A stretch of 23,577 bases of DNA, taken from Stenotrophomonas sp. Its GTDB lineage: Bacteria > Pseudomonadota > Gammaproteobacteria > Xanthomonadales > Xanthomonadaceae. How positions within the stretch are numbered: position 1 is the first letter of the stretch; every line of letters begins with the position of its first letter. Shown in pieces: positions 16,739-23,460 of the stretch. The notes under the pieces were generated by a model that saw only the letters and a list, made by a program, of their open reading frames with translations, ran no database searches and was not told the origin of the DNA. The position numbers and the translations under genes were made by a program. The stretch is from NCBI GenBank assembly GCA_003484865.1, contig DMZT01000218.1, forward strand, positions 1 to 23,577. Direction: 5' to 3'.

Positions 16739-17014
16739 TCAACGCATGGCTGGTAAGCCAATCGGGGCTGATGCTCCGTCTAGTTCTCGAAGCCCGCGAA
16801 TCGCTTTCGCAGTCGCATCTGCAACCGTCGCACGAAGCCCGTTGCCGACAGGGTCGTCTCCCGCAGGAATCTTCGCCATCCGGTCAAGTAATCGAAGCGC
16901 AGCATCGCTTTGGCCCTGGGATGCCAACAGCATGAACATCATGGCATTCGTCGTTGCGAGCGCGTCAATGGTCGCGCCCAAATGTTCCAAGTTGGCAGCT
17001 GGCGGCTTTGGCAT
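16739..17014 (-). CDS. Antisense-strand prophage gene, 91-aa helical protein of unknown function
   Basis: A 91-aa protein on the strand opposite to the phage structural genes. The ATG at 17014 is preceded by GGGAGGA at good spacing, which is better than any start on the other strand here. Composition looks genuine: a helical, alanine/leucine-rich protein (LEHLGATIDALATTNAMMFM, LLDRMAKIPAGDD, ATAKAIRGLRELDG) without membrane segment or cysteine. It is divergent from the Rep gene (50 nt between starts) and convergent with the 81-aa gene. Function is unknown; a regulator of replication or of superinfection would fit the place, but nothing in the sequence shows it. A competing 70-aa open frame on the plus strand (16723-16935) was rejected. 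Confidence 0.65.
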   Translation of the reverse strand: MPKPPAANLEHLGATIDALATTNAMMFMLLASQGQSDAALRLLDRMAKIPAGDDPVGNGLRATVADATAKAIRGLRELDGASAPIGLPAMR

Positions 17015-17064
17015 CGTGTGTTCCTCCCTGATTGGTTCTTTGATCCTACAACAGGGGGCGAATC

Positions 17065-18165
17065 ATGGCTGACGGCGCGCCAGCGACGGCAGGACTCCCC
17101 TCGTCTAACAGGGGAGTCAGTGAATTCAGGAACGAGGATGGCACCCTGACGGTCGGCATTGACTGGCTTTCAGCTTCGGTGGATTTGTTCGCGGCTCTAC
17201 GCGAAACCGGGTTCCTTGAACGCGACGGCCAGGACGAAGTACGCCAGTGGATCGACGCCAGCGCGGATAACGCCCGCGTTGCGGCACTGCAAGTTTTCTG
17301 CTGGTTCTTCGCCGGGCTTGGGCTCGAACTGGACGACACCGCGAGCGGCGGTCGCTTCTACACATGGCGCGTCAAGATCATCAACGCGAGCAAGCAGTTC
17401 GTGGGCATGATCGAACTCGGAGGCGAGGAGTGCCGTCGCGCTGATGGCACATATACCGCCCGGATCGAGCTCACCGGTGACGGCTGCAAGACCCTGAGCG
17501 CAGCGCGCTGCGGCCATGCGAAGCGGTGGCTGGAGCTTCGAGCGAAGCTCGAAAGCTGCGCGGGAAGACTAACCCGTGTGGACGTGTGCGCAGATGACCT
17601 GATCGGCAAGTATCCACTGCGCCTCGCACAGCAGTGGTATGCCGAGGGCGAGTTCGACAATCGCGGTCAGCGCCCCAAGGCACAGACGGTGGACGACCAT
17701 GATAGCGGCGACGGCAAGACGTTCTATGTCGGCGGCAAGAAGTCTGAAAAGCAACTGCGGGTGTACGAGAAGGGCAGGGAGCAGGGCGACAAGGGATCCG
17801 AATGGGTGCGCTACGAAGCTCAGTTCCGCAACTCCAACCGCAAAGAACTGTCCCTCGATCTGCTGCGTGATCCGGCGTCCTACCTGCTCGGTGCGTACCC
17901 GGTGCTGAAGTTTCTCCACTGCGTCGCGACCCGCCTTGAAATCACGAAAGCCGCAGTGGAGGCAACGTGGAAGAGCGCACGTCGCCACCTCCGCCGCCAG
18001 TACGGCGCAACCCTGACATTCATCGTTAAGAACTGCCCAACGCCCGATGCGTTGCAGGCGGTGATCGAATCCTGCACCTCGCCAAAGCTGCCGAGGTGGG
18101 CAACAGGTGACACAGCAGCGCATTGGCCCGAAATCGCGGCCGTACAACTAACCCAAGAGGGGTAA
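17065..18165 (+). CDS. Phage replication initiation protein (Rep_trans / RstA-like)
   Basis: A protein of 366 aa, start ATG 17065 behind GGGGGCG. It matches the replication initiation factor family of filamentous phages: an early strand VGIDWLSASVD, a core motif IELTGDGCKTL, the RLTRVDVCADD motif, KTFYVGGKKSEKQLRVYEKG and WVRYEAQFRNSNRKELSLDL with RDPASYLLGAYP. By family it nicks the replicative form to start rolling-circle replication and stays in the cytoplasm. The nick site (origin) is not identified here. It is followed after 4 nt by the ssDNA-binding protein, so the two replication functions are translated together. Confidence 0.9.
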   Translation: MADGAPATAGLPSSNRGVSEFRNEDGTLTVGIDWLSASVDLFAALRETGFLERDGQDEVRQWIDASADNARVAALQVFCWFFAGLGLELDDTASGGRFYTWRVKIINASKQFVGMIELGGEECRRADGTYTARIELTGDGCKTLSAARCGHAKRWLELRAKLESCAGRLTRVDVCADDLIGKYPLRLAQQWYAEGEFDNRGQRPKAQTVDDHDSGDGKTFYVGGKKSEKQLRVYEKGREQGDKGSEWVRYEAQFRNSNRKELSLDLLRDPASYLLGAYPVLKFLHCVATRLEITKAAVEATWKSARRHLRRQYGATLTFIVKNCPTPDALQAVIESCTSPKLPRWATGDTAAHWPEIAAVQLTQEG

Positions 18166-18169
18166 CACC

Positions 18170-18472
18170 ATGAGCGTCAAAGTCACTGTCCTGAAGAACG
18201 AAATCGATGAGCGCGGCGGCAGCTTCAAGAACGACGCTGGTGACAACGTCGAATACACCACGCGCAAGCAGAAGGCCCGGCTGGAGGCAGGTGGATTCGC
18301 CTACCCGTTCGATGTTCGCCTGGACAAGGGGCAGCACGGCTATCCCGAAGGCGAGTACGAGCTCGACATCGAATCGATGTTGCAGGTCAACAAGGGCGTT
18401 GCATCGCTCAGCAAGTTCACCGTGCTGCGCCAGCTTGGCAAGCCCTCGTTGCGTCCCAGCGCCGCTCCGTAA
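18170..18472 (+). CDS. Single-stranded DNA-binding protein (pV-like)
   Basis: A protein of 100 aa starting 4 nt after Rep, with AGAGGGG as ribosome site. Size and position fit the pV-type ssDNA-binding proteins of Xanthomonas filamentous phages. The middle has an OB-like pattern (FKNDAGDNVEYTTRKQKARL, YPFDVRLDKGQHGYPEGEYE, LDIESMLQVNKGVASLSKF). It would coat new viral strands, stop their conversion to double strand and possibly repress early translation by binding leader RNA. The neighbouring G-rich tract at 16351-16380 is a candidate target for the latter role (inference from the fd system). Confidence 0.88.
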   Translation: MSVKVTVLKNEIDERGGSFKNDAGDNVEYTTRKQKARLEAGGFAYPFDVRLDKGQHGYPEGEYELDIESMLQVNKGVASLSKFTVLRQLGKPSLRPSAAP

Positions 18473-18480
18473 TCCAACAC

Positions 18481-18514
18481 GGCTCACGCCAGTGCTTTAG
18501 CGCGGGCGTGAGCC
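18481..18514 (+). terminator. Hairpin between replication and virion genes
   Basis: GGCTCACGCC (18481-18490) pairs perfectly with GGCGTGAGCC (18505-18514), with a 14-nt loop. No T-run follows; instead the AGGAG ribosome site of the 18527 gene comes next. It may attenuate transcription, stabilise the 3' end of the Rep/ssb message, or both. Confidence 0.5.
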
Positions 18515-18526
18515 ATAGGAGTTCCC

Positions 18527-18733
18527 ATGGAAGAGACCGTTCTCACGCTGTACTGCAAACAGGCTGATTTTGATGCCTCTACCGGTCAGTGCGCGTACCC
18601 CTTCTATGGACCAGCGCCGATGTTGCTGCCGCCCATCAGCGTTTCAGAGGCCCTGCTCATCTCCGCGTCCATCGCGGGATGCTGGGGGGTCGGTTTCATG
18701 ATCCGGCAAGCCCGCCGGGTCACAGGCGGCTAA
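18527..18733 (+). CDS. Small virion membrane protein (68 aa, minor-coat-like)
   Basis: A 68-aa protein with ATG at 18527 after AGGAG. It has a short N-terminal segment with two cysteines (YCKQADFDASTGQCAYP), a proline-rich patch, and one transmembrane helix near the C-terminus (EALLISASIAGCWGVGFMI) followed by a short basic tail (RQARRVTGG). Small proteins with a C-terminal membrane span directly before the major coat gene are usual in Xanthomonas and Stenotrophomonas filamentous phages and are taken to be minor coat proteins of the virion tip. This one is assigned by position and topology only. Confidence 0.75.
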   Translation: MEETVLTLYCKQADFDASTGQCAYPFYGPAPMLLPPISVSEALLISASIAGCWGVGFMIRQARRVTGG

Positions 18734-18755
18734 ATCCCAACCAAGAGAGAGAGTC

Positions 18756-18980
18756 ATGAACAAGATCAATCTGCGTTCCAAGCTGCGCGGCGTCGCCACC
18801 AAGGCCGCTGCCGTCGCTGCCACTGCCATGGTCGCCGCCCCGGCATTTGCCGGTGAACTGGCCGCTGCGGCGTCCGAGGGGATGGACAAGGCCGAGCTGT
18901 ACCTGATCGGCGCTGCGGTTCTCACGCTGTGCGGCGTGGTGGTACTGATCAAGAAGGGCCAGCGCGCCTCCGGCGGCTGA
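18756..18980 (+). CDS. Major coat protein (pVIII-like)
   Basis: A 74-aa precursor with the classic layout of an inovirus major coat protein. The signal peptide is 32 aa, with basic start and cleavage after AFA. The mature protein is 42 aa: an acidic amphipathic N-terminus (GELAAAASEGMDKAE), one membrane helix (LYLIGAAVLTLCGVVVLI), and a positively charged C-terminus (KKGQRASGG) that faces the packaged DNA. The ribosome site is a GAGAGAG stretch. A strong intrinsic terminator follows 17 nt after the stop, which would make this the most abundant message of the phage. Confidence 0.93.
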   Translation: MNKINLRSKLRGVATKAAAVAATAMVAAPAFAGELAAAASEGMDKAELYLIGAAVLTLCGVVVLIKKGQRASGG

Positions 18981-18996
18981 GCCCAGGTCGACAGTA

Positions 18997-19021
18997 GGGG
19001 CGGGGAAACCCGCCCCTTTTT
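18997..19021 (+). terminator. Rho-independent terminator after the major coat gene
   Basis: GGGGCGGG (18997-19004) pairs with CCCGCCCC (19009-19016) around a 4-nt loop and is followed by five T. This is the strongest intrinsic terminator in the window. As in other filamentous phages it separates the highly expressed coat gene from adsorption and assembly genes, which would be read by leak-through. Confidence 0.95.
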
Positions 19022-19038
19022 CAATTAGGGGACACGCC

Positions 19039-19107
19039 ATGGCGTACGCCGGATATTTCGTGATGATTGGCATGCTGGGGGCTATATGGCTCGCGCTGGA
19101 TGGTTAA
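19039..19107 (+). CDS. 22-aa hydrophobic micro-protein between coat and adsorption genes
   Basis: MAYAGYFVMIGMLGAIWLAL plus DG: a single hydrophobic helix of 22 aa. The ATG at 19039 is preceded by AGGGGA at good spacing. Its stop lies inside the pIII gene, whose ATG (19086) overlaps it by 22 nt. The size is slightly below the pVII/pIX tip proteins (about 30 aa) of Ff phages. The clear ribosome site and coupled overlap are the reasons for calling it; it could still be only a leader peptide that couples translation of pIII. Confidence 0.6.
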   Translation: MAYAGYFVMIGMLGAIWLALDG

Positions 19108-20495
19108 TTGCGGCACACATCGCCGTGGCGTGCCTACTCACGCTCCTGCCGCGAGTCGGGTTCGCCCAGACATATGCCGATGAGGGCGCTGCGTATGCCG
19201 CCTGTGTTCCGGTTGCTGCAGCGGCCGTGGCCTCGAACACGAACCTTCGTCGCAATCCTATTTGCCGCAAGCGCGACGCAACGGGAACCGATACACCAAA
19301 GTCGTACTGGGCGTGCTTCAACTATCGCAACAGCACCACGCTGCCGTGGGTCAGCGGCGTAGCGTGCACTCAGAGATTCGATTTCAAGGACAGCTGTGCC
19401 AGCCGTCCCGCGTATACCGGCGTCGGCCCGTGGTCGTCCGGCGGCGGCTCCGCACGCAACGGCAGTCTCGGTTGCCAGAATGGCTGCGACGGCGTTTGGT
19501 ATAGCAACGCCGATAACTCAATGACTTTCAACGTCACCGGTGACCTGTGCCCGAACGATGAAAAGAGCAACTGCGAACACATGCCCGATGGCTACTACTG
19601 GAACGCCGCACTCAACGTATGCGAGCCGCCTGAGGGGAAGTGCCCGCAGGGCAGGTCGCCTAATTCGCTCGGCAAATGCGAGCCTGAGCCGTGCCCGTCC
19701 GGCAAGATCATGCAGGCGGATGGCACCTGCAAGAACAAGGACAACGAATGCCCCGCAGGGCAGATCAAGTCCCCTGACGGCAAGTGCCTACCCGGCGACG
19801 GCCAGTGTGCCCAGGGCGAGGTGCGTGGCAAGGATGGAACCTGCAAAAAGGACCGTGACGGCGACGGCAATCCTGATGAGGGGGAGGAAGGCGGCGAGGA
19901 CCCTGACGGGAAGAAAAAGGACGAATTCTCGGGCGGCGACGATTGCAAAACACCGCCTACTTGCAGCGGGTCTCCCATCATGTGCGGGCAGGCGCGCATC
20001 CAATGGCGCATCGACTGCAACACCCGCAAGAATCGCAATGTCGCTGGGGGAACCTGCAACGCCGCGCCTGTCTGTACCGGCGAGAAGTGCGATGCGGTTG
20101 AGTACAGCGGACTTCTGATGCAGTGGCGCACCGCCTGCGCGACCGAAAAGCTTGCCCAAGGCAACAACGGCAACGGTAATGCGCAGCCTGCATGGACCAT
20201 GGTTGGCGGCATGTCGCAGGACCCCGGCGCGGGGTCATCTGCTAACGACACCAAGGTTCTATCCGTCAAGAAGCTCAGCGTCGACGACTTGGATCAGTCC
20301 GGCATTGGCGGCGGCGGGGGCGGATGCATCGGATTCGCTACTGGGGGTGGCACTGGCATGGCCGCTGGCTTCGCTGAGGCCATGGCGTCTCCCCCCGCAT
20401 TCTTCTGCAACTACATCGCGGTACTGAGGGCCATCTGCATTTTGGGCGCGGCGGTCGTAAGCGTCTTCATTCTCGTCAGTGGAGGTAAGTCGTAA
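19086..20495 (+). CDS. Adsorption/minor coat protein pIII-like (TspB-domain protein)
   Basis: A protein of 469 aa. The signal peptide ends near GFAQ (about 28) and a C-terminal membrane anchor (IAVLRAICILGAAVVSVFIL) is followed by GGKS, the pIII layout. The middle has four cysteine-bounded repeats of 13 aa (CPQGRSPNSLGKC, CPSGKIMQADGTC, CPAGQIKSPDGKC, CAQGEVRGKDGTC, first cysteines at 186, 203, 222 and 241). An acidic segment follows (DRDGDGNPDEGEEGGEDPDG). Then comes a TspB-like region with two related units (SPIMCGQARIQWRIDC and YSGLLMQWRTAC) and a glycine-rich linker (GIGGGGGGC). It should sit at the virion tip, bind the host receptor and release the virion. Its TAA overlaps the ATG of pVI by 1 nt. 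Confidence 0.88.
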   Translation: MARAGWLIAAHIAVACLLTLLPRVGFAQTYADEGAAYAACVPVAAAAVASNTNLRRNPICRKRDATGTDTPKSYWACFNYRNSTTLPWVSGVACTQRFDFKDSCASRPAYTGVGPWSSGGGSARNGSLGCQNGCDGVWYSNADNSMTFNVTGDLCPNDEKSNCEHMPDGYYWNAALNVCEPPEGKCPQGRSPNSLGKCEPEPCPSGKIMQADGTCKNKDNECPAGQIKSPDGKCLPGDGQCAQGEVRGKDGTCKKDRDGDGNPDEGEEGGEDPDGKKKDEFSGGDDCKTPPTCSGSPIMCGQARIQWRIDCNTRKNRNVAGGTCNAAPVCTGEKCDAVEYSGLLMQWRTACATEKLAQGNNGNGNAQPAWTMVGGMSQDPGAGSSANDTKVLSVKKLSVDDLDQSGIGGGGGGCIGFATGGGTGMAAGFAEAMASPPAFFCNYIAVLRAICILGAAVVSVFILVSGGKS

Positions 20496-20782
20496 TGCCT
20501 TTGATCATCGGCGCTCTTGTCAGCATGCTGCTGCAGGGCCTTCGTCAGTACCTCCCGGGCATCCTTGGTCGCGTGCTCCTTGCGTTCGGCATCGGCTTGG
20601 TGACTCACGAAATTGCAATGCCCCCCCTCAAAGCGTTCATCGCAGGCAAGGTCGCCGGCCTTGGTCCAGTGCTCGTTGCGTACTGGGACGCCACTGGCTT
20701 TGGCATCGCCGTCACCATGATCCTTTCTGCATGGGCCGCTGCTCGCGCCCAAGCAGCAATCCTGTCAAAGCTGGGGTCCTGA
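20495..20782 (+). CDS. Minor coat protein pVI-like (DUF2523)
   Basis: A protein of 95 aa, largely hydrophobic, with about three membrane segments (LIIGALVSMLLQGL, GRVLLAFGIGLVTHEIAM, GFGIAVTMILSAWAAARAQA). This is the DUF2523 family that occupies the pVI position in filamentous phages, between the adsorption protein and Zot. It would join pIII at the terminal end of the virion. The start overlaps the previous stop (TAATG) and the stop overlaps the Zot start (TGATG), so pIII, pVI and Zot are translationally coupled. Confidence 0.88.
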   Translation: MPLIIGALVSMLLQGLRQYLPGILGRVLLAFGIGLVTHEIAMPPLKAFIAGKVAGLGPVLVAYWDATGFGIAVTMILSAWAAARAQAAILSKLGS

Positions 20783-21936
20783 TGGCTCTCTACCTCGTAA
20801 CCGGCCAGCCCGGTCATGGCAAAACCGCCTACGCCCTGGACAAAGCGTTCAAGTTCAAGAATGAGGGCAGGGCGATCTACGCCCACGGCGTCAAGGATCT
20901 CGACTATGGCAAGGCAGGTTTCACCTATCTAGAGAATCCGGCCGAGTGGGAGCAGCTGCCGGATGGCGCTGTCATCCTCCTTGATGAGTGCTACACGGCG
21001 CTTCCAAACCGCAACCCGGGTGCAAAGGTACCGCCACACGTTGAGGCCATGGCGCGCCACCGTCACCGTGGCTTTGACTTCATCTTGATCGCGCAGCAGG
21101 GGTTGCAGCTTGATCCCTTCCTGCGAGGCCTGTACGAAGAGCACGTCCATGTCCGGCAGACATCGATCATCCGCTCAAAGACCAAGCTCAAGCGCTGGAA
21201 CCAGTACCAGAGCAATGTCCAGACCGCGTGTAGTGACACCGTTGATTGGGTCCGCCCCAAGTACGTCTTTGACTACTACACCAGCACCACCATGGTCACG
21301 ACGAAGCGTCAGCTTCCCATGTGGATACGCTGGGTCATGGTCGGCGTCGTTGCGCTGGCCGTCTTGCTGCTTGTCGTCAGGTGGTACTTCGCTGCCAAGA
21401 TCGCTGGTGTAGAGGGCGGACGTCCACCGGCTACCGAACCGATCACGCGTGCGGCCGCAACTGCCGGGAGCGTAGCGACGGTGGGTGCGGACGCGGCGCG
21501 CGTGTACGAAACGCCCACCGACTACGCCAAAGCACATCTGCCGCGCTTCGGAACGATGCCCTGGACAGCGCCCATCTATGACCAGCGCGCCATTACCACC
21601 GATCCACAGCTGATCTGCATGTCCAGCATGGAAGGTCTTGACGGCAATGGAAACCGCTCTGAGGCGTCGTGTACGTGCATGACAGAGCAGGGCACCCGTT
21701 ACGACCTTTCGCAGCCTGAGTGCCGCACCCTTGCGCGCCACGGGCCGGTCTACAACCCCTACAAGCAGCAGCGCGACATGCAACCCGGGGCGGGCTTGCC
21801 CGGCTCCGCTCAGGCCCAACCTGCTATTGGTCCCGTCCCGGCCATGCCGACAGCTGGCGACGCGATAATCAGCGTGGGAGAGCGTGCTATCGGCACGTTC
21901 CCCGAATCGGTGCAGAACCGTTACAGCGGCGGTTAG
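20782..21936 (+). CDS. zot: Zot-family assembly/export ATPase (pI-like)
   Basis: A protein of 384 aa from the ATG at 20782 (overlap with the pVI stop). The open frame reaches 20479, but that N-terminus is out-of-frame pVI sequence. The cytoplasmic NTPase domain has Walker A GQPGHGKT (residues 8-15) and Walker B AVILLDE (D68, E69), then RHRHRGFDFILIAQQ and FLRGLYEEHVHV. One membrane helix lies at about 181-203 (WVMVGVVALAVLLLVVRWYF), leaving a periplasmic part of about 180 aa with cysteines (CMSSM, CTCMTEQG, PECRTL). By family it extrudes the virion through the inner membrane. The name comes from the cholera phage protein; the C-terminal toxin peptide of that protein is not seen here, so no toxin role is claimed. 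Confidence 0.92.
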   Translation: MALYLVTGQPGHGKTAYALDKAFKFKNEGRAIYAHGVKDLDYGKAGFTYLENPAEWEQLPDGAVILLDECYTALPNRNPGAKVPPHVEAMARHRHRGFDFILIAQQGLQLDPFLRGLYEEHVHVRQTSIIRSKTKLKRWNQYQSNVQTACSDTVDWVRPKYVFDYYTSTTMVTTKRQLPMWIRWVMVGVVALAVLLLVVRWYFAAKIAGVEGGRPPATEPITRAAATAGSVATVGADAARVYETPTDYAKAHLPRFGTMPWTAPIYDQRAITTDPQLICMSSMEGLDGNGNRSEASCTCMTEQGTRYDLSQPECRTLARHGPVYNPYKQQRDMQPGAGLPGSAQAQPAIGPVPAMPTAGDAIISVGERAIGTFPESVQNRYSGG

Positions 21937-21939
21937 CAC

Positions 21940-21983
21940 TGCCTCTTCAGGCAACCTATGGCACAGGTTGTCTGGCTGTGCCA
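21940..21983 (+). other. Two adjacent hairpins between Zot and the cargo gene
   Basis: TGCCT-CTTC-AGGCA (21940-21953) and TGGCACAG (21959-21966) pairing with CTGTGCCA (21976-21983), 9-nt loop. No T-run follows. They mark the boundary between the conserved phage operon and the accessory gene and may be a weak terminator, a phage-strand origin or packaging element. Confidence 0.5.
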
Positions 21984-22037
21984 ACATCCAAGAGCTCTCA
22001 CTGCGCTTTGCGCCTAAACGGATAGGGACCGTGTGAA

Positions 22038-23312
22038 ATGGAACTTTCGAAAGCTAAAATTGACAAGGCTGGCCGGGCATTGGCTACGGGCAAGTACAAG
22101 GACGAAATTGATGTAATCGAGATGGACGACATCTTCGATTCCTATCGCGGAGCTCACCTCCAACCTCTATCTGAGACAACGGTCGAGTTGCAGCATCTGC
22201 TTAGCAATTACGGTGCTAGCTACTACATAGCGCAACGACTCAAGCGAAAGCCACAGATTGCAAGGAAATTGAACCGCCTCACAGTCCGACTGTCGCAGCT
22301 CCAGGACATCGGCGGGTGTCGAATCATTGTCCAGACTAATGACGAAGTGGACGCACTTAAGCGATTCTTAGAAGAGCAGGTGGCGAAGCAGGACGTGTTC
22401 GCCATCAAGCGATTCACAGATTACAGAGAGAAGGGACGCGACGTTACTGGCTACAGGGCGTTGCACGTGCTCCTTGAAAGGAACGGCGTCAATCTCGAAC
22501 TTCAGATTCGTAGTCGCGTCCAGCACTACTGGGCTGAGAGTATCGAACGTACTTCCGTTATCTATGGGCACCACCTCAAGGAAGGGGAAGGGCATGCAAA
22601 GGTACTTGAGTACTTCAAGTGCCTTTCCGACGCCTTCTATGAGCATGAAGCCGGTCGGGAGCCTCCGTTGGAGCTTCGAATTCGCATCGACGAACTCAGA
22701 AGTGTCTGCGAGGAGATAATCACTAAGGCCGACACGCACAAGGTCTTCGATAGCTTCGTCAACGAAGACATCATCAAGACGCTGACAGAGAAAGAAAGAA
22801 AGAACGCTGGCGGCCTTAACAACTGGATACTGGTGTTCGACTGGAATGCTGGTGCGTTCGTTAGTTGGGACATCGTTAGCCGCCTGCCTTCTGATGCCGT
22901 CAAGTCGTACAGCGAGTACGAGCGAAACTTTCCTGCAAGCAAGGGGTACGAGGTCGTGCTGGTGGGTTCATCCGAGGTCGCGACGGTTCGTCAGACCCAC
23001 AGTCACTACTTTGGCATCGACTCCTATGCATCCATCCTAGAGGGCCTCGATGTTGCGATTGTCGGCTTTACGCGCAAGATCGAAATCGATATTGGAGCTA
23101 GACAGATTTTGGCGGTCTTGCGTCGCCGAAAATTCTGGGGGAGAAACACCGTGGGTGTAGATACGCTCTCGAATCATCTGTGCAAACAAGTCCTCTCCTT
23201 TGAATCATCCCTTGAAGGACTTCTTGAGCGAGAATTTGTCACAAAGTCCACGCTTAATGGAGGCATATCCCTCAACATCCGCAAGAAGGCGGAGATTGAG
23301 GCGAACCTCTAG
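22038..23312 (+). CDS. RelA/SpoT-domain protein (alarmone synthetase-like), prophage cargo
   Basis: A protein of 424 aa, no signal peptide, ATG 22038 behind AGGGA. Residues about 55-190 carry the RelA/SpoT synthetase signature: a basic helix RLKRKPQIARKLNR (68-80), QLQDIGGCRIIV with D90, TGYRALHVLL (GYR at 138-140, H143), and ELQIRSRVQHYWAE (E154, Q156, R158, W165). No HD hydrolase domain precedes it, so it resembles small or toxic alarmone synthetases. A helical part (about 190-260) and a domain with NNWILVFDW and GYEVVLVGSSEVATVRQTH follow. The tail (about 350-424, AVLRRRKFWGRNTVGVDTLS, then LLEREFVTKSTLNGG) looks like a winged helix. Codon use is visibly more A/T-rich than in the phage core, a sign of separate acquisition. 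The product could be (p)ppGpp, (p)ppApp or tRNA pyrophosphorylation; sequence cannot decide. Confidence 0.88.
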   Translation: MELSKAKIDKAGRALATGKYKDEIDVIEMDDIFDSYRGAHLQPLSETTVELQHLLSNYGASYYIAQRLKRKPQIARKLNRLTVRLSQLQDIGGCRIIVQTNDEVDALKRFLEEQVAKQDVFAIKRFTDYREKGRDVTGYRALHVLLERNGVNLELQIRSRVQHYWAESIERTSVIYGHHLKEGEGHAKVLEYFKCLSDAFYEHEAGREPPLELRIRIDELRSVCEEIITKADTHKVFDSFVNEDIIKTLTEKERKNAGGLNNWILVFDWNAGAFVSWDIVSRLPSDAVKSYSEYERNFPASKGYEVVLVGSSEVATVRQTHSHYFGIDSYASILEGLDVAIVGFTRKIEIDIGARQILAVLRRRKFWGRNTVGVDTLSNHLCKQVLSFESSLEGLLEREFVTKSTLNGGISLNIRKKAEIEANL

Positions 23313-23334
23313 ACCGGTCGCCAGCTTCCCTGCT

Positions 23335-23354
23335 GTAGGGGCGCATGCCCCTAC
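23335..23354 (+). terminator. Perfect hairpin after the cargo gene
   Basis: GTAGGGGC (23335-23342) and GCCCCTAC (23347-23354) form a perfect 8-bp stem with a GCAT loop, 22 nt after the stop of the RelA/SpoT gene. No T-run follows. It could end the cargo message or be a DNA structure of the single-stranded phage genome. The remaining DNA to the window end contains the right repeat copy and no gene I can support. Confidence 0.55.
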
Positions 23355-23460
23355 GGATAACGCCTCACCCGCGCTTGGGGCGTCGTGGCCCACGTGACAT
23401 GTGGACCACATTGGAGGGTTCGGCGCCGGTACCGGGATCACCCATGCCCAACCGCCGTTG

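Noticed and set aside
16723..16935. 70-codon plus-strand open frame starting GTG at the end of the 81-aa gene
   Set aside because: Covers the antisense 91-aa gene, which has the better ribosome site and protein-like composition.
20782..21936. Zot as an enterotoxin
   Set aside because: The family name is historical; the C-terminal toxin peptide of the cholera protein is not visible, and the architecture is that of a pI assembly ATPase.
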